The notes: generated by a model from the letters alone, not told the origin. DNA of 64,000 bases from Massospora cicadina (GCA_022478985.1 JAKSZP010012168.1:33908-97907); one strand, 5' to 3'; positions 1 through 11,709 are shown, numbered from the stretch's first letter. Numbers and translations are program-made.

Positions 1-107
1 CAAAGCAACCGACTGAACTGGTGGTGAGCAGTCACTGGCACCCTTCAATTTACAACAATTAATGCTGAGGGTTTTACTTACTAGGTATTTTTGTAAAGGT
101 AATAGGG

Positions 108-578
108 TGTGAACTTTTGGCGGTATTGTCTAGATCTGCTACTCTGGTTGCATAGGTTAATGACCACTGAGCTATGGATGGACAATATGAAGGTTGTTGA
201 TCCTTAACAGAAACTGATATAAAATATGGAGCTATTGCCCCAACTGACACTTTTATTATATATATATAAATGCAGACTATCTCTGCTAACTACTCAAAAC
301 CTCCCCCTTCTTATTCTCCCACTCAACTATTATCATAGGTATTTCTAGTCAATTTCAACTCTTCCAGTTTAGTAATTTCCTATTTGTTACATTTTAGGGG
401 TTTTTGTTCTATCTTGATGTTTCAGTGGAATTTCTTCAATTTGCAAAACTATTGGTATTAGGATCAATTTGCTTCAAATTAACATAGTCTCCTACTCACT
501 CTTGAGGCTTTCCTTAACTAATATAATACAATCTGCCAGATATATGGCTTATTGTACAGTCATATTAATTTCTTAACA
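108..578 (-). repeat. GYP-1 left LTR (3' LTR of a minus-strand Ty3/gypsy element)
   Basis: On the plus strand the block begins TGTGAACTTTTGG and ends TTCTTAACA, so it is bounded by TG...CA. A diverged copy lies at 23380-23846 in the same orientation and a third (solo) copy at 32780-33273. Just outside its right edge, at 579-588, is TTACCCCCTT, which on the minus strand is a purine run (AAGGGGGTAA) directly before the LTR start: the expected polypurine tract of a minus-strand element. The coding remnants to the right (integrase, RNase H, RT, protease, gag, all minus strand) are in the order expected for this being the 3' LTR. The flank at 1-107 shows nothing I recognise. Confidence 0.8.
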
Positions 579-588
579 TTACCCCCTT
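579..588 (-). other. GYP-1 polypurine tract
   Basis: The minus strand reads AAGGGGGTAA immediately upstream of the LTR start at 578. In LTR elements such a tract primes plus-strand DNA synthesis. Its position fixes both the orientation of GYP-1 and the inner boundary of its left LTR. Confidence 0.7.
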
Positions 589-879
589 GACTGGATGATA
601 AGCTCCTATTGCTTGTATGCTCAGAGGAACTTTGCATAACACAGTTGATAATCTGACCACCTGTGGGTTCACTAATGGTGTAGGCATAAATACCAGTCTT
701 CTTGGTTATATCAAATGGCCTCATCCAAATGTTGTTGAGCTTGTTCTTCCTTTCAAATACATGTTGATCATGGAAAAAGACATGATATCCTATTGTGAAC
801 TGTAGGAGTCCGCTACATCTACTTTAGTCAGCCACCTGATTATAAATCTTCTTTGGTAAGCTGGTAGAATACATTTCCA

Positions 880-1880
880 TTTGTAGTTTTATCAGCATGT
901 CTGTTAATTGGTCAGATAATGCTGCAGTTCTATGCCTCCAGTATCCTCCACATAGGAGTAAAGAAGAGAGAGCAAGTCTGGATATCTTTCATAGAGCAAT
1001 TGAACAGAACTCTTTCTGGCTGATGCGTAGTAGCTGATATTATAAACAAAGATGGTGGTGGAAAAGAGGATATTCCATTCAGAGGGCCAATTTTTTACAA
1101 GCTTGCAGAGAACGTTAATCAAGGTTCCATTTGACCTGTTCCACCATTTCATTAGATTCAGGGTGATAGGGTGTAGTTAAGACCCTGCAGATTGCCATTA
1201 GTTCATTCAGTTGGTCAGGATATATGATGTGAAATTGGTTCCATTGTCCATGAGGATAATTTGCGGACAGCCATGTTGCTGTATGACAAACTCCATGTTA
1301 AACTTGGTGGCGGTGACAGACCCTAAATCATTGATCTCTCTTGCTTCCACTCATCTTGTCAAGTGATTTATTGCTACTGGTATATAGTTAGATTGGTTTG
1401 AACCAGTTGGCAGAGGCCCCACCATGTCAAGAGAAACAATATTCCATGCAAAATGGGGCTTGACCAGCTGGTAGGTGGTTTTCTTGTGGAAAGGTTTTAC
1501 TTGGTACAAATGGCAGAAACCAACTTTCTACAAAATGTCATAAGGCATGTTCTCCCAATAGTAGCAGTGTCACAATGAATCCAACGTTTTCAGAAACCCT
1601 CCATGCCCTACCACCCTATGTGCATCAAAAATAATTGTTGGCCTGGCAGAGGGTTTAAGGAAAACTCAGTGTTACTTCTCCAATCTTCTTATATATTTCC
1701 CATTGTCAAGAAGGTATATTGTCTAAGCCCATCCAGATCCTTCATCACATGTGGCAGTCCTTCATGATATTTTCCCATCACAATTTCTCATACATGATGT
1801 TGGCCAACTCTTTCATAATGGCGACCATTGATAACTGTGAAAGACAGTCTTCATTTTGACATTACACCCTTGACCAGTGT
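880..1880 (-). pseudogene. GYP-1 integrase remnant
   Basis: The minus strand encodes pieces of an rve-type integrase core. A segment near 1340-1430 reads WNIVSLDMVGPLP (first catalytic Asp), one near 1225-1262 reads IILMDNGTNFTS (second Asp), and one near 1135-1160 contains NEMVEQV (the catalytic Glu). The peptide at 904-1152 (FVYNISYYASARKSS) is the region just after the active site. The whole is close in pattern to the integrase of GYP-2 at 16938-17471, so the two families are related. In-frame stops and at least one frameshift, next to the Glu, make it non-functional. Confidence 0.75.
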
Positions 1881-1959
1881 AAAATCTTAAATACATATGC
1901 TTGGAGCTTCATGTCCATTGCGTGAGCTATCCTTCAGTTTCATAGATTTTGCAGCCAAC

Positions 1960-2270
1960 GCAAGGATTAATGACCCATTACCACTTGGAATTTCAATCCA
2001 TGGAGGTATACTCAGAACTTTTTATATGCATATATCACCACTAAGCACTACTACCCAATAATGGTGTAATTCCGTTCATTACAGTTTAATCTTAGCTACA
2101 AAACGTGACTGGGTGCTCTATTCTATCATCATCCTTCTGAGATAATACTGCCCCTACAGCGGAAAATGATGCATTCATTTGCACAATATTTTGTTTTTCA
2201 AAGTTGGGATATTGCAAAATGGGCGCGCTTGCCAATTCAGTCTGCAAGACATCAAAAGCGTTTTTGACAT
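1960..2270 (-). pseudogene. GYP-1 RNase H remnant
   Basis: A minus-strand segment at about 2110-2200 reads VQMNASFSAVGAVLSQKDD, matching the first acidic strand of the RNase H domain of gypsy pol (a xxDASxxAxGAVLxQ pattern in which Asp has become Asn here). It lies directly between the RT remnant to its right and the integrase to its left, as expected on the minus strand. Stops interrupt it downstream. Confidence 0.6.
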
Positions 2271-2279
2271 CGTTCAGTC

Positions 2280-3240
2280 CAGTACAAGTTGGTGTTCTTC
2301 TTTATTAACTCAAAGAGCGGTGCCCCAATACAACTAAAGTTAGGAATGAACTGCCATTAGTACCCAACAATTCCCAAAAACACTTGGATATCTCACTTAT
2401 TGCCTGGATGAGTCATCTTACATATGGCATCCACCTTTTCCAGTTGGGGTTTAAAGCCCTTTGAGTCTACTACAAACCTGAGATATTCTAAATGTTTCTT
2501 AAAAATGACACTTTTGCTGCTTGCTCTTAATATTAGCGTCAGCAAGGCAGGAGAACACTTGTTCTAAATGGTCTAGATGTTCCATGAACATCTGAGAGGA
2601 CACATTGATATAATCAAGATAAACTAGGACGCAGGACATCTATAAGTAACCTAAGCTTGTGTCCATTGCCTGCTAAAATGTAGCTGGGGCATTATATAAT
2701 TCTTGGGGCATACGCGTGGGTTGGAACAACCCCTTTGAGGTGATTATAGCACATTTCTTCCATTCCACCACTGACAACTTGATATGACAGTATAAAATAT
2801 AAAATCCATGGCTGAACGATAATTAGCCCTCCCAGTTGACCTAGTGCATCATCAATCTGCAAGAGGGGGTAGGAATTTTTCTTCATGATGCTATTAAGCT
2901 TCCAGTAGACATTAAACACCCAGTTAGTGCCATCTTTTTTCTTAACAATAAGCAATGGCAATGCCCACAGGCTCTTGGATATCTCTAACATCCCTTGTTT
3001 AATAAATTGGTCTGCCTCATCAGAGATAACTTCCTATGCTGCTTTCAAGCACCAAATAGGTTGTAAACAAATGAGGGGTCACCTTTGTTCACCTGATGCA
3101 CCACCCCCTGCACACATCTCAAGTTGTGGTCAGTGGATGAAAAAATGCCTTGATATTTTTTAAACAGGGCCATCACTCTATCCTTCTGTTCCTCCACCAA
3201 CTCAGTCAGAGCTTCACATGGAACCACTGTCATTATGCCA
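2280..3240 (-). pseudogene. GYP-1 reverse transcriptase remnant
   Basis: The minus-strand peptide at 2692-2991 begins with the finger motif of gypsy RT (LPLLIVKKKDGTNWVF followed by YWKLNSIMKKNSYPLLQID). The YxDD box near 2605-2625 reads YLDY, so the second catalytic Asp is lost. Downstream the thumb region reads HLEYLRFVVDSKGFKPQLEK, then a stop. The N-terminal primer-grip region at 3045-3233 is also recognisable. Frameshifts separate the pieces. The protein would copy element RNA into DNA, but this copy is dead at the active site. Confidence 0.8.
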
Positions 3241-3689
3241 AATGGGGATTTTACTGGTAGGCCAAGGTCCTCTGAAAACCTAAAATAATGAATGCACTGT
3301 ACCTTATCAATAGGGTCAGATATTTTAAGCCACCACTTGGTGTTTTTAGACAGTCATGGAATCCTTCTGTAAGTTTGCTATTAATAATTTCACTTTCCCA
3401 TGCCCTGGAAACAGTAACCCAGGAGCCACATAGGGTTTGATCCATGATTGCTGGTAGGGCCCCATAATCTCCCCATATAAACCTTCTGGGATATAAATTT
3501 CAAGCTCCATCCCTTTTATGACCTGATGCTCAAATGGTATGCTTAGAGTGCTCGCAGCTCATAGTGGAATACCCTTATACTTTTATATCTTGTTAGGGAG
3601 GACTTTGGTCCTCCTCTTCATCTGCCAATATCAGACAGGAATTACCCATTGCTAAATGCCATATTGATCGATTGGAGTGGATTGGTTTC

Positions 3690-4025
3690 TTTGGGACTCA
3701 CCTAAAGGTAAAGTAAATGGGGATCTGTTGTCCCAAGATAATATGGTTTCTTTTGCCATACTGACCACAGCTCCAAATTACTGCATGAATGCAGCACTCA
3801 ATCATCATTTTGTAGTTATTATTAGGCAGGACCACCGCTGGAGTGAAAGTCCTAACTGAGCCAAATCTCAGAGGTAACGCACTGGAAGCTCCTTCTGACA
3901 CAGTGTTCTGTGCCCCCGCGGTATAATAAACTACCCTGTGTTCCACATCAGGCTTCAGCGGAAGCTTAGACATGAGCTTGGTGAAGATTATACCAACAAG
4001 GGCACCATTATCTACAATAGCTTGG
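3690..4025 (-). pseudogene. GYP-1 aspartic protease remnant
   Basis: On the minus strand near 3975-4025 the motif reads IQAIVDNGALVGIIF, the position of the retropepsin ALVDTGA box, with DTG changed to DNG. The downstream peptide (3698-3973, beginning MSKLPLKPDVEHRVV) continues as a protease-like domain and is open to 3698. It lies between the CCHC knuckle and RT, as expected. The stretch 3240-3690 between protease and RT carries only short broken frames. Confidence 0.6.
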
Positions 4026-4079
4026 ATTTTTATGTACTGAACAAAAATATCACAGTAGGTACACTATAAATAAGAAGAA

Positions 4080-6067
4080 ACATTAGTGTTTAATATGTGA
4101 ACATCCAAGGACTTTTTTGTTACCAAGGAAAAAGACAATACCTACACTGTCATGAAGATAATCCTGGGGGATTTTTTCAACTGGAATGGCTATGTTTAAC
4201 CCCACTAGGGAGATGACATCCACTGAGGGTCCAAAAATCACTTTGCCATTTTGTTCAAGAGTTTTCCAGGCATATGGCTTTTGCACATCTCAGCGGAATT
4301 TTAGAGCTGAAGGGTTATGGTCTCTCTAATAAATTGAGGCTAAGATATTGTGTGTAAGTTGTTGATATAATAAGTCATTAGGTTGGATACTGGGGCCAAT
4401 TCAATAAGACTTATGGGAATTGTCAGAGACAAATAAATTTGGATTATAGGAGTTAGAGAGTCTCAGCTCTACTCTGCTCAAGATTTTCCCTACCCAAACA
4501 AACCAGATGGCACTTCATGAACATGCAGGTTGCCAGGGCATTTAGCTGCATAGTGTTTTTTTTGCTCACATGAGAAACAAGCATTTATAAATGGCTCCTA
4601 TCTATGGTTAAAGCATGAAGATCCAGGTCAAAAGTTAACTAGAGAGTTGAAATTAGGCCAGGGACGAGCTGGTTGAGCATAAGGAGAACGAAAAGGAACT
4701 GATGACATAAAAAGTGGCCAAGGATTTCCCAACAAATTATAACCAGGTCATTGTGGTCCATTTTCTGATAAGGATGCAGCGGTGATTGCAGGGGCCTTCT
4801 GGTCCACGTTGGGAGCACTGAATGTGACAGAAAGACAATTTAAAGTGTTAACAATTTGTATGAGCTCCGCATCTTTGTAAAGTATGCAAGTCATAGCACT
4901 ATGCAGCTTATGATATGGCTTGACCGCCGCCATCATAGATTTCCTACATCCTCGTTGGTTAAGTTATTTGATCCCAATAACACATGAGCTTCAGCTTTAA
5001 ACTGCTCCACGAACTCCATCAGGGATTCATTCTTTTGAAACTTTATTGTTAGGAATTTGACCTTGCGCTGCGCCATCTTTGCCATGCCACAAACAAATGA
5101 AGCACAGATTCCTTCACCTCCTGATATGTTACACCACTACTCTTTAGGTGACATGTGACCTGCTCTGTGCATTTGATATGCAAAGTGGATAGCAACAGTT
5201 TAGCTTCCGCCAATCTGATGCTCCCTCCACGGCAAATTTGAATCATTTATAATACCCATTCATGTTTCCATCATGATTGAAAGGTGGCAACTTTTTAATG
5301 TCAAACAAAATCACCTGACTCCATGCTTCAGACTTAGGGAAAAGATGGGATAGGTTCATATTGCTCAAGGGGAACATCCACCTAAGGGACAGAATAGGGT
5401 CATGATCATGGATGAATATCTGGCAGTAGACCAAGAAGAGGTTGCATTATGGGGAGGGACTTTTGTGACCCCAGGAGGGTACTTGATGGCTGATCCATAG
5501 CTTTCTTCTCCAGACTTAATGATGAATGCACACTTACCTCCCTCACCAGTATGTTCAGAAAAAAGTTCATCTATTATCTGCTTTGTTTTAACTGAATAGC
5601 ACCAATGCTGCCTGTCTCTCACCTCTTGCCTCAGCTCTTTAAATTTATTATGTAATTCACAGAAAAATTCTCAACTGTGTCCAGCTTACGCTCCATTTCT
5701 TGAAGTTGTGAAAGTACATCCTCCAATATTCCCTAAATTCTTGCATTCTGCTAACCAGTGTTGCATGCTTGTTGGTTTGTTTAATCTACTTGATTGATTA
5801 GAGCAGCTCGCTCCCACATCAACTCCTCATTTGACTGTTAATGGTTATCCAATTGCACTTGCATATCAGGGTACTAAACTGTCTCAATGAATAAAAGATA
5901 ATGGCTTGGGTTTGAGCTTCCTGACTGTAACTTTCCAAATGATTCATCTGACCCAACAATTTGCTGTATTCTGAGGTCACCAAAAAAGAGCTAGCTGAAT
6001 GGTTGACCATCTGCTGGTTACTCCACTCAGCAAAGTTGACTAATTTCAATTGCCATGGTGTCAGCAT
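4080..6067 (-). pseudogene. GYP-1 gag remnant with coiled coil and CCHC knuckle
   Basis: Going 5' to 3' on the minus strand, 6067-5640 gives Gln/Glu/Leu-rich sequence (for example YSKLLGQMNHLESYSQEAQ and a QLQEMERKLDTVENF-like stretch) that looks like a coiled coil. The region 5640-4980 carries capsid-like sequence (for example a FKELRQEVRDRQHW segment). Near 4535-4585 an intact zinc knuckle reads CFSCEQKKHYAAKC (CX2CX4HX4C), which would bind element RNA. Many stops and frame changes interrupt it. A coiled-coil N-terminus is also seen in GYP-2 gag at 7730-7945. I cannot place a start codon with confidence. Confidence 0.65.
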
Positions 6068-6097
6068 GATCAGTCATCCGCTGCTCTAGAAGGGTGT

Positions 6098-6443
6098 AAT
6101 GGGTGGGTTCATGCCAATATGCTACAAAGGAATTGGGAAGTAAGAGCCATGTTACTGACCATACTAGGGATAGGTCCACCAAAGCCCACCCCCAAACCCT
6201 TCCACCATGCCTCATCATTGCCACGTATTCCTTCACCACTAACCCCATGATGCTGCACATCAACAGCAGGGTCTGGGACCAGGAAAGGGCCGAGAATGAC
6301 GCCAATGCCACGCCAAGCTCACTGGTTAAGCTCAAAATTCCAATTCAATACTTTTTGTTATAATTTTCTACTAAAATGATAAATTTATGTTATCAAGCAA
6401 TTTTTATTTAAATTTCTGTTTTTCATATATGATCTAAATGGCC
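6098..6443 (-). repeat. Block X, copy 1 (repeated at 21871-22225)
   Basis: About 345 bp match 21871-22225 in the same orientation, from GGTGGGTTCA through TCTGTTTTT to AATGGCC. In copy 1 the block precedes gag of GYP-1 on the minus strand; in copy 2 it lies beside a different gag-like frame. It may be a leader or gag N-terminal segment shared by two related elements. Copy 1 ends exactly where the GYP-2 LTR begins (6444), while copy 2 continues into CTTCAGGGCC. Confidence 0.75.
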
Positions 6444-7609
6444 TGTTGGGATTTTTGCCCATATTCCCAACCTGCTAGATTACCTGGTATCGCTAGGGGA
6501 AAATTTACTAAGGCGAAGTGAATCAGAATCAGTTGGCCCAAGTTTTGGAGGAACTACATTTGGGGGATTTTGAGATATTCACCCGGTTGTATCCATCAGG
6601 GATTGATCCGGACAAATACTTAAGATCTCTTTGGGCAGAGTTGCTGACAAAATAGGGGCATCTGATAGTGATTAACTATCAGGTGTACTGATTGGGATTG
6701 GTTGGGTTTCATCACTTACTGATTGAGAATGAATAGCAAGTTGTGAGGTGAGTGATGCCGCATGCAACTAGCAAATCAATTGGTTGGTGAGTGACCTGAC
6801 ATAATGGGTAATAAGTCCAATTACCTAAGCAGGTCGCTAGCCAATTATAGTTGGTTTGCTTGGATCGAGAGGGAAATGTTAGGGACACATTTTCTAACTC
6901 TTTTCATTTGAGGTCTTGAGGATGTCCAATGATGGAATCCTAGCCAGTATGGATGGACCATCGCTGCTGAGACAAGGATGGGTGATTCAATGGCAATGGC
7001 TGCCATTTCATTGAAGAAGTGTCAATTGAGGGTTAGACAGCCAAATCTTCTAATATATAATTCCCTAGGATTTACTACAATAAAGAACCCAGATGTTATA
7101 GAATAAAGGAAAAAAACCTAGTTTTTAAGATAACAAGTACTTCTACAGTAATATTATTAATTCGGTGTATAATTAGACTATCAGCTTCTATTGTGTCATT
7201 CTATCTCAAGGATATTATTGCAGAAGGCAATAATTGGAAGACTCTCAGAGAATAGTAAAGATCCAAGCGGGGATCTAGAGACAAAGGAACCACAATCAAG
7301 GATAGCTGCTGACTGTGTGTTGGGCCAAGAGAGACTGTCACTGGGGTATCTTAGCAAAGATCAGGTGGACAAGAGTATAGGGAACAAATCCCTATGAGTA
7401 TGACTTCAAGAGTATTTAATTGGAAATACTGGCCAAGCGTTGGGCCAAATAATACTTTAATCTTAACTATGGATAATAGTCTCCATACTATTATTGATTC
7501 ATAATACATTCTACACAATGTGACAAAGTGCACAAGGAAACAAAACCTGTGCAATAAAAAGGTTACTGGGTTGCTTGCCAAATAACAACCACTTAAGTAA
7601 AATTTTACA
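6444..7609 (+). repeat. GYP-2 5' LTR
   Basis: It starts TGTTGGGATTTTTGCCCATA and ends AAGTAAAATTTTACA. The counterpart at 19848-20975 is alignable along its whole length with scattered mostly transition differences and small indels. The alignment stops cleanly at TTTTACA in both copies. The 5' copy is followed by a primer binding site at 7613. Open frames inside it (for example on the minus strand at 7351-7701) occur because LTRs are non-coding and I give them no weight. Confidence 0.9.
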
Positions 7610-7612
7610 AGT

Positions 7613-7625
7613 TGGTGCTCACTAC
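7613..7625 (+). other. GYP-2 primer binding site
   Basis: TGGTGCTCACTAC begins 3 nt after the LTR end. It would pair with a tRNA 3' end reading GTAGTGAGCACCA. GYP-1 has the same site with one change (TGGTGCTCGCTAC, minus strand 23366-23378), which supports the call and shows both families use the same tRNA primer. I cannot name the tRNA without the host tRNA set. Confidence 0.7.
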
Positions 7626-7729
7626 AGTGGTAGTTGAGTGAAGATTTTATAAGAATGTTGTACAGATATGAGATACACAAGCTGTGGACTGAGTTGGTCA
7701 CTATAAGCCAGAATACCTTAAACTCACTG

Positions 7730-8608
7730 GACTATTGGGAGTTTGCAGCCTTGGAAGAATAAGTCGCCAAGGTAGAAGAAGGAACAGAGAATGTAGCAAG
7801 CCTCAGGAACGAACTACTTGGCAAAGTAAACTCGTTGAAGAAAGAAGGAGACCTCATTTGAGAGGTCTTATACCTAAAAATGGAGCGAGAAGAAGATTGC
7901 ATTCATTTAAGGAATTTTGGTGTGGATATCAGTAGTTAATCAAACAAGCGGAGGAACTCAAAGCTCACAGATGTGCTTGTGGGCCCAATATGGCAAGCGA
8001 TGCTGAAGAAAGAAATCCTTGCATGATACTTGGGAAGTTAGATACCATAAGGCATGCCACCCACTTTTGCTGCAATTTTGGAAATGACGCCTGAAGTTAC
8101 TATGAAAGTTAGCCAAGTAGCTGAACCGAGAGAATTGGCCAGAAATGACTTGGAGGAATTTAGGGAAACGCCAAAATTGCCAACGTTCCATCGGGATAAC
8201 GCCCCAGAATTTTTCCAACTGTTCAACATGAGCATGAATGGCTATGGGGATTGTCAAAAGGCGGTGATGGTCATGAGTTGCCTAGACACTGACTGTCAAA
8301 ACTTAGTGTTACCTCACCTGGAGGGGGACAGCTGTTCATATGATGAGGCAAAGGCAGCCATCATGAAGGAGTTCAGGAGTCCAACATGCATGTCAAAATG
8401 CAAGCAGAAATTAATGGGAATCCAGCTCCATAAATATGAGTCTCTTGCTAGCTTTGCAGATCGATTTTACCAGGAGTCACAGATCCTGGATGGAGAGAAA
8501 GTATTTGATGACTTTGATGCTAGGATTGCTTTGCAAGTGGCCCTTTGGCCCTATCGTGATTTGCATTGTATGATGTCTTCCATGTTCGCTATGGATGTAT
8601 GGAGTTAA
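7730..8608 (+). pseudogene. GYP-2 gag (coiled coil plus capsid domain)
   Basis: From about 7730 to 7945 one frame gives a heptad-rich coiled coil (ENVASLRNELLGKVNSLKKE) interrupted by a few stops. The frame then opens from 8054 to 8608 (184 residues), which contains a retrotransposon gag capsid pattern: PTFHRDNAPEFFQLFNMSMN, then AIMKEFRS, then LHKYESLASFADRFYQES. Gag would package element RNA in cytoplasmic particles. No CCHC knuckle is visible before the protease region. The start at 8054 is only the first Met after a stop; the real start is upstream near the coiled coil. Confidence 0.75.
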
Positions 8609-9354
8609 ATGTAACTTCATGGGTAATATGTTGACCATCTTGGGTCAGACGTTACCATTGGTATATCAGAAGGATGGTGAAGCTCTGCTGAATTGGAGAA
8701 ACAACTTCATCAATCTGATATACAATGACGGCATTATCCCAATTTGATACTAATTAGTTGGTAGGAAGTGACGCAAAATGCCAGCAGAAATCCTAGAAAA
8801 CTGGGGAATTCCACTAAAGATCAAGAATGAGAGGACTATACTGGCCGGATCTCAGATGATAGTCAACACAGGGTTGACATTGGAGATTCCTATGCTGTTG
8901 TATGGGGAGGTTGGAAGCCCCTGGAAGAAGTCCAGAGTGGAGCCATGGGTGGCTCCTAGAATAATAATGTCAGTTCATGGAGAAATTTGAGTTCTCCTGG
9001 TGATTTTGAGTGAAAAACTGATGAAGATCAATAGGAATCAGATCATCAAGTTTTTTCATCTGATCCCAACAGCTGAATTGAGGAGATTCCACAACTTTGG
9101 ACCTTTTGATGAAATGGGATTAACAGCTGGGGTAGCTGAAAGTATCAACCCATTGGTTGATCAGGAGCAGCTTGCTGATCTGTCAGAAGGCTAGCAAGAG
9201 GAGGTGCTTGAACTATCCAAAAAGTATTAGAAAAGTGTTCACTCAGGACGACCACAATTTGGGATGTGCACGAGATGTGATCCACAAGGTTGACACCAGG
9301 GAAAGTTTACCAGTAAGTATGAGACTTACTGATGATCAAAAGCTGCAGAAGCAG
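8609..9354 (+). pseudogene. GYP-2 protease/linker remnant
   Basis: Short open pieces at 8778-8990, 9000-9194 and 9157-9357 connect gag to RT. A retropepsin DTG box is not clearly preserved; the phrase SQMIVNTGLTLEIPM near 8855-8900 (NTG) sits where it should be. The piece ending near 9357 has an acidic YPKSIRKVFTQDDHNLGC stretch similar to the sequence before RT in GYP-1 on the opposite strand, supporting the relationship between these families. Assignment rests mainly on position. Confidence 0.45.
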
Positions 9355-10160
9355 TAGTGGAGGATGAAATCAGCAAACTAGTGAAGCATGGGCTTCTAGT
9401 TCCGTCGTCAAGTCCCTGGGTGAGTCTGATCCTGATCATGAAGAAGAAAGATGGATCCCACCTGGTGGTGATTGACTACTGAAGGCTAAATAAAATTATG
9501 AAGAAGGATTTGTAACCCCTACTGGTAAGCATCGATACACTAGATCATTTAGGAGAAGCGAAGTATTTCTCCACAATGGATCTGATCTCAGGATATTGGC
9601 AGATCGACTTGCCAAAAGAAGACCAGGAAAAATGCACGATTATTACCACGCAGGGGCTATACCAACTAACGAGGATGCCCCAGGGTCTATGCAATGCACC
9701 TGCAACGTTTCAGAGGGCCATGGATGTAATATTAAGCGACTTGAAGTTGTTGTGCGTCCTGGTATATATGGACAATATAAATATGTTCAGTAGGATGTTT
9801 ACTGATCATTTCCACCACTTGGAAGAAGTATTTAAGTGTCTGTCCATGTCTAACCAAAAGATCAAGCCAAGAAAGTGCCTCTTCTTTAAGAAAGAGTTAG
9901 AATACCTGGGATTCATAATCAACTCCAGTGGATTGCAGCCGTAAACCCAGAAGATAGCAGCTATAGAATGTATGGCTGTACTGAAGAGTGTTTAAGACAT
10001 CCAAGTGTTCCTTAGGATGGTCAGATACTATAGAAGATTTATTCAGGACTTCGCCCAAATAGCAGAGCCATTATTCCATTTATTGAAGGATCTGATAAAA
10101 GAATTTATTGGAATGAAGAGGCCCAGGACTCCTTTAATGAGCTACGCTGGTAATTGATAG
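9355..10160 (+). pseudogene. GYP-2 reverse transcriptase
   Basis: The frame from about 9358 reads through EISKLVKHGLLVPSSSPWVS, IMKKKDGSHLVVIDY and FSTMDLISGYWQIDLP, the classic finger and palm motifs of gypsy RT, with a TGA at 9480-9482 and another stop near 9513. The YxDD box at 9765-9776 reads YMDN, so the second metal-binding Asp is gone. The thumb follows (ELEYLGFIINSSGLQP) and a stop ends the open piece at 9944; the connection domain runs to about 10150. This copy cannot reverse transcribe. Confidence 0.85.
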
Positions 10161-10164
10161 ATAA

Positions 10165-10530
10165 GCTGATTCTGAAATATCCAAATTTCGATCAGGAATT
10201 TATCACTTAAACCAATGCTTTGTTGATGGCAATCAGCGCCATACTGAGCCAAGTAGACGAACTTGGGGATGAACATCCAGTGGTGTATGTGAGCTGGACA
10301 CTCTCAGCTGCTGAGAAGAACTACATTATGACTGAGCATGAATGCCTTGTGGTTATTTACACATGCAAGCTGTTTCAGGTGTACGTCCATGAAACTCACT
10401 TTAAGGTGGTAACAGACCACTCTTTGCTGCGTTGGATGCAAAATCAAAGAGAGCTAGAAGGATGACTGGCCCAATGGGCACTTAAGCTCCAGGCTTACAA
10501 TTATGAGATAGTCCACCAAGCAGGGGTTTC
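10165..10530 (+). pseudogene. GYP-2 RNase H, cut by GYP-3
   Basis: The open piece 10220-10465 contains AISAILSQVDELGDEHPVVY and YIMTEHECLVVIYTCKLF, the gypsy RNase H signature, and VVTDHSLLRWM, its C-terminal half. A TGA follows at 10463. The frame continues into EIVHQAG at 10500-10525 and stops abruptly at 10530, where the GYP-3 LTR begins. The rest of the phrase (HQNADGL at 16513 onward) is found on the other side of GYP-3 in the matching frame. Confidence 0.85.
10526..10530 (+). repeat. GYP-3 target-site duplication, left copy
   Basis: GTTTC precedes the GYP-3 5' LTR, and GCTTC (16507-16511) follows its 3' LTR. They differ by one C/T transition. Five bp is the usual Ty3/gypsy duplication length. 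Counting the site once restores the GYP-2 reading frame. Confidence 0.85.
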
Positions 10531-11674
10531 TGTAAGTCTCAGGGAGTGACCTTTGGCTCTCAATTGAGCTATCTTTCTGTTACCAAATAAGAAAACACCA
10601 AAGAGGATGGCGGTACCCCTCATCACCCAGGGCGATCTCGCCCACATAGTTGACAAGTGATGGGTGACAGCCCGTCTGCTTTGGAGCCTACCCCCAATTC
10701 CCTCACTCACCTTGGCAGAACTGCTGTGGGGAATTAGTTAAATCTGTGCCAAGATTATCAAACTGAATTTGGTCAGATCTAATTTGGGTGGCAATCAGGC
10801 TGATGGCCAAAATTTGAATGGCTGTAAAAGCATGAAGAATGAAACATCAGCCAGATCACCCAACGATTCCAATTTGACCCCAAAATCAGTAGAACAAATA
10901 TTGGGTGCCATTGACGAGAGTCTGAAACCCTCCAATAATAATTTGGGTGTTGTGCCCAATGGGTTTCTATCGACTGAACAAATGGTTAATTGACCAAGCG
11001 TGGGCAGGTTAGCCATCCCAAACCCGTTCCCAACCAAATGGTCCCATCCCTACATTGGATGGCCTTGGGGAATTCCCATCACTCGTTGGGCTAAACACTG
11101 TCATGCTAACTGTCAGAAACATAATTGACCCCCAGTCCAGATGTTTGAAGCCAAACTGACAGAGACTCGGCCTACTGCCAAATTTTGCGATGATGGTTTC
11201 CAAAGAATAAACCCTCCCTCTACCAACCAATTCACCAGTTAGGCCAAATTTGTGGATCCCAACCACACTTTTACCAATCGACCACTATTTAATCAGTTGC
11301 AAGGCACTGAGAATATTGTTGGTCGATTTTTCTTACTTTCCTTTCCCAATAAAATTTTACAAAAAAGAAATTTTTATTTGTTTATTTTTCCCCCTTTGCC
11401 ACATCCCTGATGGCATTTCTCTGGTGGTCCATCACCCCACATTTTGGGTGGGCATTACCAATTCTTTTGGTCATCATGGCTCCCTCTGTTGCTGATTGGG
11501 TCCAGCAAGTACTCCTTACCTTGCTGCTATGTCACCACTTTGTTGAATCACACTTCCTGGCTCCATATCAAGTTGCACGGTTGGCAATGCCCCTGGCATT
11601 CTGGCTTGCCTTTTGGGTGCTCAAGCATCCTGACTAGCAGGCTGGTCTAAACTTCTTCTGCCGTTTCCATGACA
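10531..11674 (+). repeat. GYP-3 5' LTR
   Basis: It starts TGTAAGTCTCAGGGAGTG and ends TTTCCATGACA. It aligns over its whole length with 15367-16506, with scattered transitions. Both copies carry a hydrophobic open frame (11250-11495 and 16082-16327), which I attribute to AT/pyrimidine-rich LTR sequence rather than to a gene. The tract TTTTATTTGTTTATTTTTCC near 11370-11390 may belong to the polyadenylation region. Confidence 0.92.
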
Positions 11675-11709
11675 TAATTGACCAACCATTACTTCCAGCC
11701 ATTTCCGCC

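Larger units (their letters stand above)
579..6443 (-). mobile_element. GYP-1 internal region, left part (Ty3/gypsy, degenerate)
   Basis: Reading the minus strand from 6443 down to 579 gives, in order, a leader-like block, a coiled-coil gag region, a CCHC zinc knuckle, protease, reverse transcriptase, RNase H and integrase, then the polypurine tract and LTR. PR-RT-RH-IN is the Ty3/gypsy (Metaviridae) order. All parts are broken by stops and frameshifts. The right edge at 6443 is cut by GYP-2. The sequence beyond GYP-2 (20976 onward) is not a simple continuation, because a block at 6098-6443 is repeated at 21871-22225 and the two flanks of GYP-2 do not match. Confidence 0.8.

Noticed and set aside
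6027..6363. Overlapping ORFs on both strands near block X
   Set aside because: The block recurs at 21.9 kb, where frames are not conserved, so no particular frame is supported as coding.
7351..7701. 116-residue minus-strand ORF
   Set aside because: It spans the GYP-2 5' LTR end and primer binding site and has no domain signal.
11250..11650. Hydrophobic membrane-protein-like ORFs (also at 16082-16577)
   Set aside because: They lie inside both LTR copies of GYP-3 and appear twice only because the LTRs are duplicates. Composition of the pyrimidine-rich LTR explains the hydrophobicity.
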